From assembly GCA_037013685.1 (NCBI GenBank), contig CM072891.1, positions 12,004,501 to 12,068,500 on the forward strand: a stretch of DNA of 64,000 nt, read 5' to 3'. The first letter of the stretch is position 1. Every line of letters starts with the position of its first letter. The DNA is from Acridotheres tristis (taxonomy: Eukaryota > Chordata > Aves > Passeriformes > Sturnidae). Below the pieces are notes generated by a model that was not told where the DNA came from, did no database searches, and saw only the letters and a list, made by a program, of their open reading frames with translations. The translations under genes and the position numbers were made by a program. Below, piece after piece: positions 1-12,300 of the stretch.

Positions 1-26
1 CACCCCACGGGCCGCCCGACCCTCAC

Positions 27-240
27 CGGAGTCGTCCCACCCCTTACTGGTCCCGCGGCCGCTCCCAGGCGGTCCCCGCCGGCCCGGCCCCACATTCGCC
101 ACGATAGATTCGCCACAGGCAGGGGCTACCGGCGGGAGCGGCGCCGGGCGCTGGCCCGCTTTTCTCGGCCTCCGCGACCTCCCGCCCCGCCAGACTGCGG
201 GCGCAGCGCGCCGCGGGCGGGCGGGGGGCGGTGGCTGCGT
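27..240 (-). other. Candidate first exon of a divergent neighbour gene (minus strand)
   Basis: On the minus strand a donor-like site (CTCCG followed by GTGAGG) lies at 26/27, pointing left out of the window. In other vertebrates HARBI1 sits head-to-head with ATG13, so this could be its first exon sharing the same CpG island. No coding sequence of that gene is visible, the exon start is a guess, and a single donor motif in GC-rich DNA is weak evidence. Confidence 0.2.
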
Positions 241-275
241 ACGGAAAGTGCCGCTGCGGACACTCAGGCACCTCC

Positions 276-316
276 CTTCTTCCCTCCCTTCCTCCTTCCT
301 TCCTTCCTTCCTTCCC
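276..316 (+). repeat. CTTCC/CTTC microsatellite
   Basis: Imperfect pyrimidine repeat of CCTT units, running into a C tract, inside the ATG13 CpG island and probably inside exon 1 or its promoter. Such tracts vary in length between individuals. Confidence 0.8.
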
Positions 317-674
317 CCCCCGCGCCCGCAGCGGATGAAAACAAACAGCAGCGATGGCGACGGCGATGGCGGCGGCGCGGCGCAGCCCGCGGCACTGAGG
401 GCAGCGGCAGCCCCGGCCCGGTCCCCGCCGCCGGCCGCGCACCCCCGCCGGCGCTGACACTCGCGGCGAGACCCCCGGGCCGGGAACGAGGAGGAGGGGC
501 GCCGGCCGGAGCCCCGGGGCGGCTTCGGGGCTTGGAGGCGGCGGTCGCGGTCCCGGGGCCGGGGGGCTCTCCCCGTGCCCGGTCGGGGCGCGGAGGAGGC
601 GCCGGGGCGCGGCGGCGGAGCGGGCCCCGCGCGGGATGAGCCGCCAGGCCGCCAGCACTGCCGGCCCTGCGCAG

Positions 675-3600
675 GTACCGCGGGGCCCCGCAGCGCAGGG
701 CTGAGAGCAACGCGAACCTGCGGGAGGCCCTTCGAGGGGAGGGGGCCGCGACGTGGGTTTTAAGCCTTTGGCTACGGCTTCGTGTCTCCGTTTTACTTTG
801 CTTCGCTGCTCGCGGGGGTCGGTTCCCGACAGCCGCGTGTCGGATGCGATTCGTTTTCCTAACGACTGGCGGTTGTCAGTGGAGCCTGGGAAAGATGTGG
901 CCCGCTGTAATCTCAGCAAGTGGTCATTTAAAATCAAAATGCTTCAGAGCCTGTTGGAAATAGTGGAATGTGAGAGCCCACGCTCCATTGTATAGCGTTC
1001 CTGTAAGATGCGAGTTTGTGGTGTGTTTGGAAAGGGCAGAGGTTTACAGGTGCTCGTAGCTTTCTTTCCTGTTGGAGCTGTGGCTCTTATGGCACAGTCA
1101 GTCATTCGATAGGAGCAGAGACACCTTCCATGTCAGTGAACAGGTAGAAAAGGGAATATTTGGACTGAGCCTACTAACTGCCTACTTACAATCTGAAAAG
1201 CAGTGTGACTAGGCACATACCAAGGGGAAAAACATAGCAAATTACTGCCTTAGCTAAAAATTAGTTGGCTGTCCTAGCAAAGTTTAGAGCATTTCCAAAT
1301 TATTGCAGGAGTGGCCTGACCTGGAGGGGACCCTTCCTTCTTTTGTCAAGAAATAAGTGTTACAGATGGGCCAGGCTGTTTGTAGCTGTCCAGAAGGATC
1401 ATACAGGATCACTTTATTTTGCTTAAATGGTATTGTATAATCTTAATATTTCTGAATGTGTTCATACAATAGTTGAGAGGTGGTGATTCTGTTGGTAGTT
1501 ATAGTCCAGGGTATGTAGAAGCGGATTCTGGTTTAGTCTGTATACTTTGGCTTGACAAACAAACTGAAAGAATGGACCTTTGAACTGATACCATTTTTAG
1601 ATCTTAGGGAAGTACAGAACGTAACTGCTGGTCAACAGGAATTACTTAATTTTGTTTCTAAGTCAGTGAGCTGGCAGTGCTGGCTTTGGTAAGGTATTTA
1701 CTAAGCTGCAGAGTCATTTTTAAAGTGAATCTGTTTCCTGATCAGGAGGGAAAATTACCTCTTTATCAGTCAAAACCTGAACATATAGTGAACTACAGAG
1801 CCTTTGATTGTATCAAAATGTTTATATTATATACAGCAGAAACAGTTTTTCTGCTAGAATTTAATCTTTAAAAATCCATAAACTTTAAAGAATGAGTGTC
1901 ACACCTTAGAACTGTTTGTTACTTCTCCCTAAATTTCTGACTAATCTACTAAGAAGGCAAAATGGAGATTAAATAATTCTAGGATACTGGAGTTTGACTT
2001 GTAGGCCCAGTCTTGAAACAGAGCACTGTGTTTATGAAGATCTTTTTATAGTTGCTTATTAGTGTGCTCAAAATGCCTTGCTTGCAGTGAAGCTCCTTGC
2101 TCATTCAAGGGAGAATGTGTTCTAGGCACTCTTTAAAAGCTTCAAAAACTTCCATGTGGTTTTTGTTTACTGCATGATTCAGTGAGGCTTTTCTGAGCTT
2201 CTCATAGAACATCCTTGGAGATTGGATTTGGATTAAAAAAGAAGTTCTGGAAGAATAGTATGGGCAAGGAGCACAGCCAGGTAACTGGGAACAAACATCT
2301 GGGATGAGAGCTGTCCACAGCCCTCTCCTTACAGCTACATCCACTCTGGTTTCTTCCCTCTTGTCTTTTCAGTTTCACTCTGGGATAAGAAACATGAATA
2401 ATTATTTTGCAGGTGAACGTCTGGTTGAAAAGAAAGCAAGATAATTTTAAGTTGTAGCAGTCATGGCTCAGAGAGAAATACAGGTGATGATGGAAGCAGC
2501 CTATATATGCTTTTCCCAGCAGCAATAATAATGCCTGGTATATGTCAGGTGCTTCTGCTCCTTTCCTGTTTTTGTAGGTGTCAGAGAGATGTATTCACTC
2601 AGTTCCCATGTGTGAAACACGTAGTGTAGTGCCCGTGATCCCAGGTGTTCCCATGCACCTGTTGTGTGCAGGGTTACAGGTTGCCGGCCGCGGGGCTGCT
2701 CCAGGCTGGGAGCACGGCTGGGAACAGGGCTGGGAACAGGGCTGGGAGCACGGAGCAGGGCTGGGAGCACGGAGCAGGGCTTGGAGCAGGGCTGGGAGCA
2801 CAGAGCAGGGCTGGGAGCAGGGCTGGGAGCACAGAGCAGGGCTTGGAGCAGGGCTGGGAGCAGGGCTGGGAGCACAGAGCAGGGCTGGGAGCAGGGCTTG
2901 GAGCAGGGCTGGGAGCACAGAGCAGGGCTGGGAGCAGGGCTGGGAGCAGGGCTGGGAGCACGGAGCAGGGCTGGGAGCAGGGCTGGGAGCACAGAGCAGG
3001 GCTGGGAGCACGGAGCAGGGCTGGGAGCACAGAGCAGGGCTGGGAGCAGGGCTGGGAGCATGGCGTGCCGGTCGCTGTAGTTCCTCTGGGCTCTGCCGAG
3101 GCATTAAGGGGAGGGCTCTTGCAGTTCCTTGCATCATGCAGACAGCGCCATCACCTTATGCTGATGTGTCCTTCTCGTCAGAGGAGGGTATAAATAGCAG
3201 CAGAGCATTTAAGGCACAATGCTTAGAATGTTAAACTGTTGGATAAAATCTGCCTCAAGCTTGGGAGGAGGAATAAGGATTTAGTCAAGAGAGCCACGTG
3301 TGGCAGTTCTCCTTTGGACATCCTGTTTCTGATGTTTCTGTTCACAGTCTGAAGACAAAGGCATATAAATAAAAGCAATAATATAAAAATGAGTGGTGCA
3401 GTAAGTGGGAGACAAAACAAAAAGCCATATGGACAAGATGCTTGTTGCATCATGTGCTGGTGAATATATCAGTTTACTTAAGGGATTACCTGGTTGAGGG
3501 GAAATCAGTCATGTGTATTTTTCTAACCTAGATCAAAGGTTATTCCCTTCTAGTTGTTATTCAGTGTAAAATGAGCCAGTGTTTTCCTTGAGTTAAGCAT

Positions 3601-6341
3601 AGGCCTGTGCAGTAGCACTTAACAAGGAACTGTGCTGGCATTGCAACCTTCAGGATGTGAGAAGTTGATTGAGTTTGGTGGAACAAAGTTTAAAGAATTT
3701 CCTTCCTATTCAGGTCAGCTGTGGCAGCTAACCTGAGAATACCAAAGAATTTTTGTAAATAAAAAGTCTGCTGTAATTCTAGCTCCATCTTAACTCTTAC
3801 CAAGACTGATGCTAAAGATAAACACTGTTCTAAGCTTTAGAAGGTTTCAGGCAGTCACCAGAGGCCCTCCTACAAAAATGAGGAGATATTGGTTGTCAGA
3901 TGAGAGCCCTTAGATGTTTCAGGAGCTGACTTCCAAAGTCCCAATTTTCCCATAAAATCACTTATTCCTTTCCAGGAAACCTTGCTGATAGTTTATTCTC
4001 TGCTTTGGGCTCTGGCGGGTCAACTGTTGCTGGCATTTGGAGCTAGAGAGGTAATGGTATGAATTTCCAAATTTTTCATGAATGTTACAGGTAGTTTCAG
4101 ATCTTCCAGGAAGAATCCCAGTTCTGCTGCAGCAGGGCAGAACCATGAGGCTCTCATTTTTTGAACCCTCTGGTGGCTGTTTCTCTCCTCTAGATATTTT
4201 TGTGTCATTAGAACGAATTCCTGTACTGCTCATAGAGCTATGCTGATGATCATCTTTGTTTCCTTTCCTAACAGACTAGTGAGCCTAACACCTTCCATTA
4301 GTTCCCAAGCATCTTGAAAAATTGATATCAGAACATTTTTCCAGCCTCAAAAGTGCTTTTTTTGACATCTCTCCCACAATATCAGGATATATACTTCCTG
4401 CATCTTTCTGCAGGGGTCACATAACACTTTTTATATTAAAAAGCCAGTATGATTTTTTTTTCAGTATTTATATGTCAGCATTCTCTTCGCTGAGAAAAAC
4501 ATATTTTTTACTGCAGTATTTTATTACCTATATCAGCCAGGTCCGTCAAGTATCTCAGATCTACTCAGCCCTTACAGTGCTGTACTTAATTCAAAAGAAT
4601 AGTAACAGGTTGTTCTTGCCTGGGGTTTTGTTTGGGGAGGGTTGTGGTTTATTTAGTGGTACATGTCTGTAACTAAGGGGTTACTTTTTTTAAAGTTTTG
4701 AGTACTGCATCAAGCACTTTAAATGCTGACTTCCTTTTGCACTCCCCACAGTGGAAAGGATCTGTAATCTGTCTAGTGGAAGTAAGCACAGGAAAAGAAG
4801 GCATAACAGTTTTAATAAGGAGGTTAAAATGTCCAAAGGATAATTTGATAATGCATCTGATGTTGAATCACTTGTGTTGTTAGTTCTCAAATTATAATTT
4901 GTAATGAGAAGAGTTTAGCTTAAGGAGATGTGGTATTAAATGTAGCCTAGAACTTTCAATGAAATATCATATCTCCATGTCCAGCTTTCTTTTTATAGAG
5001 TCATTCAGAAAGCAAAACTCTTCTCTATAAAATGCTCTGCAAATTGCAGTACTCTTATCTTGCAGCCCTGTTTGATTGATGTTCCTAAAGCATTAGGCCT
5101 TTACTGTCATGAAGTGTGATATTTTAAATAAAAGCACTGCATGTGCATGGTCATTAAAGATTCTGTATTTTCTGTGTGAACAGGACTATTGGCCCTTTTG
5201 CCCTGCAAGCTTAATTTGCATAAATAGCATACCTTGCTGTAAGTTCAGTCACTGCTTAATGATTGCACACAGAGTATCGTCATGCACAGCAGCTGCTTGT
5301 GCTCCCTGACCTCAGCCTGGCGCCGTTCCTGTGAGCAGCAGCACGTTCCATAAATACGGGATGTGTGACAAGCTGCTTCGGGCTGATTAGCTGTCTCAAA
5401 ACTGCAACAGGGGTTAAGAGTGAATTAATACTTTGAAGGCTTGCAAGCAAAAACTACAAAGAATGCTGCTAATTAAAGTGTTCTTCCCCAATGGTCTCTA
5501 TATGATTATTAACTTCTGTGTGAAGAAACTGAGAGAATTGTGATTTATCCCAGGCCATGTGACATGATGGTGGCAGAAATAGGATTAGTGCCTTGCCCTG
5601 CCCTGCTTCAGACGCTGTGCACGTTCATTGTGTTCCTAGAAACAATTGTATTTTGAAAAACAAGGCAGTGTCAATGTGAAAGCTAAGTAGTTATTATCAG
5701 AGCTTTCAAGAGAACTGAACAGAGGATTTTGGTCTATTTTTTGACAAAAATGTGTCTTTTCAGTTGGTTGTAGGTAAATTTTGTAGCTGTATAGTTTTAC
5801 TGCAAGTACTATTTGTTGAAAATAAAGAAGCAGTGTAGCCTGTTCTGTCAGTGGTTTATTTTATAGATTTCTGCTGAAATACCACTGAAATACTGTTCTA
5901 AGAATTTCAGGCTCAAGAAAACAATTTGGTTTGGCTTTGACCAGTGCTGATAGTTGAAGATACATTATCTTTGAAGCAGAGACCTCCATGTCTGATGGTT
6001 AGCTTGGCATAGAATGCAGTCAGTGTGATGTTGGGGTGTTCTGGTTTTTTTGTTTGTTTTGATTTTTAAAATTAAGCTAGCAAAATTGTAGAACTCGTAC
6101 TGAGTTTTAATTGTGAGCCTTCTTTATTTTTTTAATATTTGATCTTTGCACTGACCAGATAAGCTACCAATGTGGTTTTATACCTCACACATCCCAAAAT
6201 TTTTAGACTATTTGGATTTTGACAGGTAGAGGGCTTTGGTGCTTATAATTTTTTTTGAGGTGGCCTCTAATGGCAAATACTTTGAAATCTAAACAGAAAG
6301 CTGGAGGAAGACTTCATTCCTAGACCTGTGCTATATTTCAG
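675..6341 (+). other. ATG13: ATG13 intron 1 (non-coding stretch)
   Basis: Stretch between the candidate exon 1 donor and the acceptor (TTTCAG at 6336-6341) of the exon carrying the start codon. It contains the minisatellite at about 2.7-3.06 kb. Otherwise I see unremarkable AT-rich DNA with no recognisable exon, RNA gene or full transposon. A second non-coding 5' UTR exon could be hidden here; sequence alone does not show it. Confidence 0.6.
2701..3061 (+). repeat. G-rich minisatellite (12-bp and 19-bp units)
   Basis: About 360 bp of tandem repeats. The basic 12-bp unit is GGGCTGGGAGCA; many copies carry an extra 7 bp (CAGAGCA or CGGAGCA) giving 19-bp units, and some have GGGCTTGGAGCA. The units alternate in a higher-order pattern. 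The unit contains no stop codon in most frames, so open frames of up to 218 codons on both strands across this array are artefacts. The + strand has closely spaced GGG runs that fit a G-quadruplex pattern. It lies in ATG13 intron 1, about 2 kb after exon 1. Confidence 0.93.
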
Positions 6342-6354
6342 ATTGCCATATGCA

Positions 6355-9300
6355 ATGGACACTGATCTCAGTTCCCAGGACAGGAAGGACCTGGACAAGT
6401 TCATCAAATTTTTTGCTTTAAAGGTAATTTTTCTCCTTCGGATAAATGCCTTTTTTTTCCCTGGTTAAAAAAAACAAAAAACAAACAATGTGCTTGGTAT
6501 GGCTAGAGTAACGAGACTGAGGTTTGGGTTTGTTGTTTTTTTGTTTTGTTTTGTTTTGCTGAAGAACACAGCAAGAAAAGCTGATGTCAAATTTAGGAGA
6601 TTCCTGAGAACAACTAGAAAAACATATTTTCCCCTTTTTTCTACCCTCAAATCCTCTTCCATCCTCCAGAAGCATCCTGCTTTAGAGTCAGTTGTAGGCA
6701 CTTCACACCTCTGTCAGCTTTGGGTTTCTAGAAGCATGTCTAACCACCCAGCTGTTAGGTACTCTATTCTGCTGGACTCCACTCTTTCAGCCTAAATTTT
6801 TATATTGCATCTAAAAACAATAATACTAGAATGTTCTTTTGAATGATGTTGATATGTAATTATAAAATTTGGCCTCACTTCATACACAGATGGAAGTAGA
6901 TAATCTGACTTTGGTATAAAGGTACAGATTCATTTGGCTTTAGTTGTCCAGGCTTGGGATATTTTTGTAAATTTTTCTGAATTTTCTGTTGAAAACTGCA
7001 AATCCCGATTGCAAAATTGACTTAGTCTCTTAATGTTGTTACAGAGAAAGGTCAGTCTGAAACAATTTTCCTTCTGAAATTCATTTGCCTGTTAAATATA
7101 ATAATAGATTAGAACTGAAGATCAGTGTAGCAAACTCTACTTCTCTACATCTTGGTCAGCCCTTTAATTTTTTTCACTTGAAGCTTGTGTAGCTCAGACT
7201 CTGAACTGAGGGCTGTGCTGAGCCTAAAACATTTCTGTGTGTCTTTTTTTTTCTATTGCAGACAGTACAAGTAATTGTCCAGGCCCGACTTGGAGAGAAA
7301 ATCTGTACCCGTTCATCATCCTCCCCAACAGGTTCTGACTGGGTAAGGTCATATTTTTTATGGAGCAACTCCACAACTCTGTGTGTGTGCTGAGAACACC
7401 ATGTGATTATTATTTACAGTCTTGTGCAGACAATAATAATTATTCATAGAATGGGTACTATATTTAGCTGTGTTCATTGGTGATGTTGCGGGGGGGTTTG
7501 GTGGTGGTTGTTCACATGCAACAAATCACTCTGGACTCTTCCAGGCTGATGAGGGGAAAGAGAAATTATGTCTCTCAGAAACTCCTGCCAGCTAAGGCAC
7601 AATTCCAAGATCTGCTTGGGGGTGGGGTGATGAGTTCCTATCTGTCAGAAGTTTGCTACTCTGTAATAGGCTTTATTAAAATTGAAAATACTCAAGATAC
7701 TCTGTGGGTGAAGATAGGATTGAAATGAGGGAGCAAGATCAAAAAAAAACCCTTTTAATTAGCAGCCAAGGGAATCTTTGTAAATATGAAAAGTTTGAAC
7801 CCAGCTTGGAATTTTCTGTTTCATAAATATTTCAGTGGACATTGACCTAGTATGTTATATATGGGTCTGTGAGCCTGTTTGAAATGTACCATCAGGCAAT
7901 TTTTCAAAGAAATAAAAAAAATGGAACTATGTCTTTGATTCTGCAGTTCAATTTGGCAATCAAAGATATACCAGAGGTTACTCATGAAGCAAAGAAAGCC
8001 CTGGCAGGACAGCTGCCCGCTGTTGGACGGTCTATGTGCGTGGAGATCTCTCTCAAAACCTCAGAGGTGAGGACTGAGTCAAAAGAGATGCCCTTTTTTT
8101 TTTTTTTTTTTGTTTGTGTTTTTTTTGCCTGAATCTTAAGTCAACTATCAGAGCTCCTGCCCTTTAATCCAAGGCAATATGAGAATATCTAAATTTTATT
8201 AAGTTATGTGATATGCTAATGAAAAGACATGTATTGTTTAACAGAAGCAATTAACTGCAAAAATCTGAGGCCAAACACATAAATGACACAGCAGCAAAAT
8301 CTAAATTTTTTAAGAAACTAATTTTAAGAAAATTAAATTCTTAAATTTTAGGGAACTTAATTTCTTAGATCATGAAGAACTCAGGCATTCTGAGAAGGTG
8401 TTCCCTCAGGTGATACAACTGTGCAGGAACACTTCCAGTGCACTTTTTTGTATCATTGCATCACAAGAAGTGGGAGCCAGGAGATAAATCATTGAGAGAT
8501 GTGGCCATTGCTGATCAGTAATGAGATTGGAAAAGGTCTGTGTTCTGAAATGAGCCTTTGTTTGCCATCTTTTCTCTGATTCAGGGAGACTCCATGGAGC
8601 TGGAAATTTGGTGTCTAGAAATGAATGAAAAGTAAGTGCATTCTTCACATACTCTTTGTGTTTGTAGTTCTTAGCTGATGAAATGGGCACATGCTGTTAA
8701 TCCATGGTGACCAATGAGCACATAGTGGCTGTGTGGCCAGGGGCACTTCAGAGGGAAGTCCTCTCTGTCTAGAGCAGCAGTCAAACTCTACCAACACCAG
8801 TGTCAAGAAAGTAAACTAGAAATTTAACTCCTTCTTCATTCTTCCATTACAGCTAGGAAGTTTCCTCAGATACAAGAATTCATAGTCTCAATAATGACAA
8901 ATATTTTTAATGTTGAAAAGATATCTCTGTTCAGTAGAAGGCTGCATGTCATTTTTCAGCAATTTCTTCTACAGCAAGTGACTAGGTTGAAGCAGGATTC
9001 TTAGCTGGTTGGTCAGTAAAGGTAGCCACACTGGGGCTTTATTTATCGTTTTGGCAATAAAATTAAACAACTGGCCCAGACTAATTTTTGTTTAAAATAA
9101 ACAAAAGCAACTGTAAACCAAAGCAAAGAACCCCAAACCCAGGAAATTTAGTTGTGGAGAAGAGACTAATTTTTTTCATTTGTGTTCTCTAGGTGTGACA
9201 AAGAAATCAAAGTTTCATACACTGTATACAACAGGCTGTCTCTACTGCTGAAGTCTTTGCTTGCTATAACCAGAGTAACTCCAGCCTACAGACTCTCAAG

Positions 9301-12300
9301 GAAACAAGGCCATGAATATGTAATATTGTACAGGTAAAGCAGAAATTTCCCATTTGAAATGCAAACAGCAGAGACTCTAGACTTGCCCAGTGTAGCTGCA
9401 AATGTAGTTAAAAAGAGATGAGTAATAATAAATTATTTGCATAGAACTACTACTGATCAGAGACAGAAGAAAACTTTGGTCAATGTGTCACCTTATAGCC
9501 TCGACTTGAGCCATTGAAAGAAAAGCTAAGCACGGGCTGTGAAGTTTGCCTACCATGTTAGAAAGAGTAAAAAAAAAATTCTACTTGTAATCCCTGGTTA
9601 AATTGCTTACTAGCATCCAATTGTTCAGTGTCTGGCCTGTGTTTGATAAATGCCTCTCTACACTGCACATAACTGCAATGTGTACTTTTGCAGCATAGAT
9701 TCAGACTCTCTCCTGTAAATCCATTTTAACTCTCAAAATTAAATAAGGAATACGTGTATAGCATTATGTCCCAACTGGATCTAACAGCTTTTCTTTTTCC
9801 TTTTCCTTCAGGATATATTTTGGTGAAGTCCAGCTGAGTGGCTTGGGAGAAGGTATGATTAGACAACACACAAACAAGAGCAGAACTATGTTTCATTCTG
9901 ACTGTCTTTTGATTACTATTCCCAAGTACCATAAGGAAAATTAGTCTGAGGCTTACATATGCTTCTTGTCTGGATCTGCCAGTGCAGCCTTGTGTCACGA
10001 GGTGACAAGTACAATGGTGGCACTTGGACAAAGTCTTGGGTGATTGCCATTTTGACTCCAGTGATACAGAACCGAAATAAGAATATGGAATTATGTTGAT
10101 AAGGGGCAGGACTGGTAAAGGAGATCATGATCTACTGGGAACAAGAAGCACTTCAGAACAATATTTTAGACCAAGAAGCCAGGAAGCAACATCAGAAGTC
10201 TTGCAGGGTGAAGTCTACCAGCAAGGCAACCTAGTGTTGCTGTTTAGTTATGGGTTCTGTGTGTTTTTGGAGTTCAGATTGCAAGAGATAATGGAAACAC
10301 TACTGAAATAAGATAATGTAACCTCAGAATAAAAAAGTATGGCACATAAACAATCAGTGAAACTGATAATTATTCCTTAACTTTACAGGTTTTCAGACAG
10401 TCCGTGTTGGGACAGTGGGTACCCCAGTGGGCACCATCACTTTGTCTTGTGCCTACAGAATCAACCTTGCTTTCATGTCAACCAGGTGAGAAAATGTGAT
10501 CATGCCAGAAACTGTTTTACAATAATTTACTGTTAAACCCCTCATATTCTGAGCCCCCAATTCTTTCCCTTCTGCTTATCCTTTCCTGCTGAGATTCTCT
10601 TTCATGAATGCTCTCTCTCACGCTTAAGCCTTGCAGCAAGGGGAGTATTTGGGTAGCCCAGAGCCAGGTTCTAGAACTCCAAATTGTTGATGCATGCCTC
10701 GAGTCACAGGACTAAATTGTTAAGATGCTCTGGTCCCATTAACAGACACAAGGGTTTTCTGTGAAGGCACCACAAATTGGGAAGAGTAGAGAGAAAAAGC
10801 CAATAACACCCTTGCTTGTTACCTTGCAGGCAGTTTGAGAGGACCCCTCCTATCATGGGGATTATAATTGATCACTTTGTGGACCGTCCCTATCCCAGCT
10901 CTTCACCCATGCATCCCTGCAATTACAGGTGAGGAAATACTGAGTTGAAGTCATGGGCCATGGTAAAGGCATCCATTATGCCCAAATACAGAGCCTTTTC
11001 CACTATTCGCTGACAGCATGGGAAGGGACACTGGAGAATTAGTGTCAGTAATATTGGTATAGTTAAATATGTGATGAAGGGTGACATTTTTCTCCTCACA
11101 TTGAGACGACTGAGTGTAGCAAGCCCCAGTGTTTTCCCAGATTCTTCACAGTGGACACAAAGGATGTTTCATCTTGGCTGCCTTCAGGAATTTGAAAGTG
11201 CAATGGTTAATCCTGATGCAGAACTATGTGTCTAGATACAGGCATCCCTGGATACTGGGGGAAGATCAGTTTAATTTTTCTTTGGAGATGAGAGGTTTGT
11301 CTTCTCTAAAATGAATGTGAGGGTATTCAAATCAGGAGCAGTGGTGTTGTTTGATAATGGTTGTGTAAACACCAAAGCCAGTAGCACTAGCTGGTATAAC
11401 AAAAGCAGAACTTAGAAACACCTCTGTTATTTTACATGGGGTAGAGGACAAACACCGGAGGAAAACTGATGTTTTCCCACTTTGTTTTCCTCAGTTCTGG
11501 CAAGTAGATAAGAGCCCTTCATAATTCTCCTTTCAACTACACCCAAATACTCTCAACCTCCCTGCAGTGTTTGTCCCAGTGTGTTTTACTATTTGTTTGT
11601 TTTAAGGAATATTTCCAGTTAGAAAACTTGTCTTTTCTTGCTGCTCTAGAGCTGGTGAGGACAATGGTGCAGTGTACCCCTCAGTAGAAGATTCCCAAGA
11701 AGTGTGTACCACATCTTTTTCCACCTCTCCTCCATCTCAGGTAAGAGAAACCAGGCTCTTTTAACTTCTAGATAGAACAATTGCTGTCAGAATAGTTTGC
11801 ATATTTCTACATCAGCTATTGTGCAAACAGAAGACCTCCTGCTGCTAATTAAAATTTAATGTGTGGGTTACTTCCGTCATTACACTTGAGTAAAATCTAC
11901 TGAAATTAGATGCTAATTTCAACAAAATTCCAGGGGCCTAGAAGGACTGAATTACTGAGAAGGATTAAAAGAGCCTACTCCTGTAGCTGGGTTGAGGTGT
12001 GCTTAAAGAGGATAGCAGTATACTTACACATTTACATACCAATACTGCAAGAGGAGGAATTCAAGACATTGATGCCAGGCAGCCTAAGTAGGAGTAACAG
12101 ACTGACATTGAGAAAGAAACACTGAAATACCAGGAAAATGATGGAGAAAGACAGAAAAAAGACAAAAGCTGTATTTGTTGGACCATCTAAAATTAGTTGG
12201 GGCAGCAGGAATAAGTATCGGCAAAAAACTGCCCATGCAAATTTTATTTAAGCTTAAATTTTAAAATAAATAGATAATGGTTTCCTTTTAAATATAAAAG

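Larger units (their letters stand above)
1..674 (+). promoter_or_regulatory. ATG13: CpG island with ATG13 promoter and candidate non-coding exon 1
   Basis: The first 700 bases are very GC- and CpG-rich, unlike the AT-richer DNA that follows. A cluster of GC boxes lies near 212-232 and a CTTCC microsatellite near 276-316. A good splice donor (GCGCAG followed by GTACCG) falls at 674/675, so I infer that a non-coding first exon of ATG13 ends at 674; its start is not determinable from sequence. The coding start lies 5.7 kb downstream in the next exon I can recognise, the usual arrangement for this gene. Long open frames here on both strands reflect GC content and are not taken as genes. Confidence is good for a CpG-island promoter and moderate for the exon end. 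Confidence 0.7.

Noticed and set aside
44..937. 297-codon minus-strand frame and several + frames in the first kilobase
   Set aside because: They lie in a CpG island with strong GC bias, where stop codons are rare. They have low-complexity Pro/Arg/Ala/Gly composition and no family similarity.
2501..3234. Overlapping frames of 118-218 codons on both strands
   Set aside because: They are produced by the minisatellite, whose unit lacks stops in several frames; the products are simple repeats.
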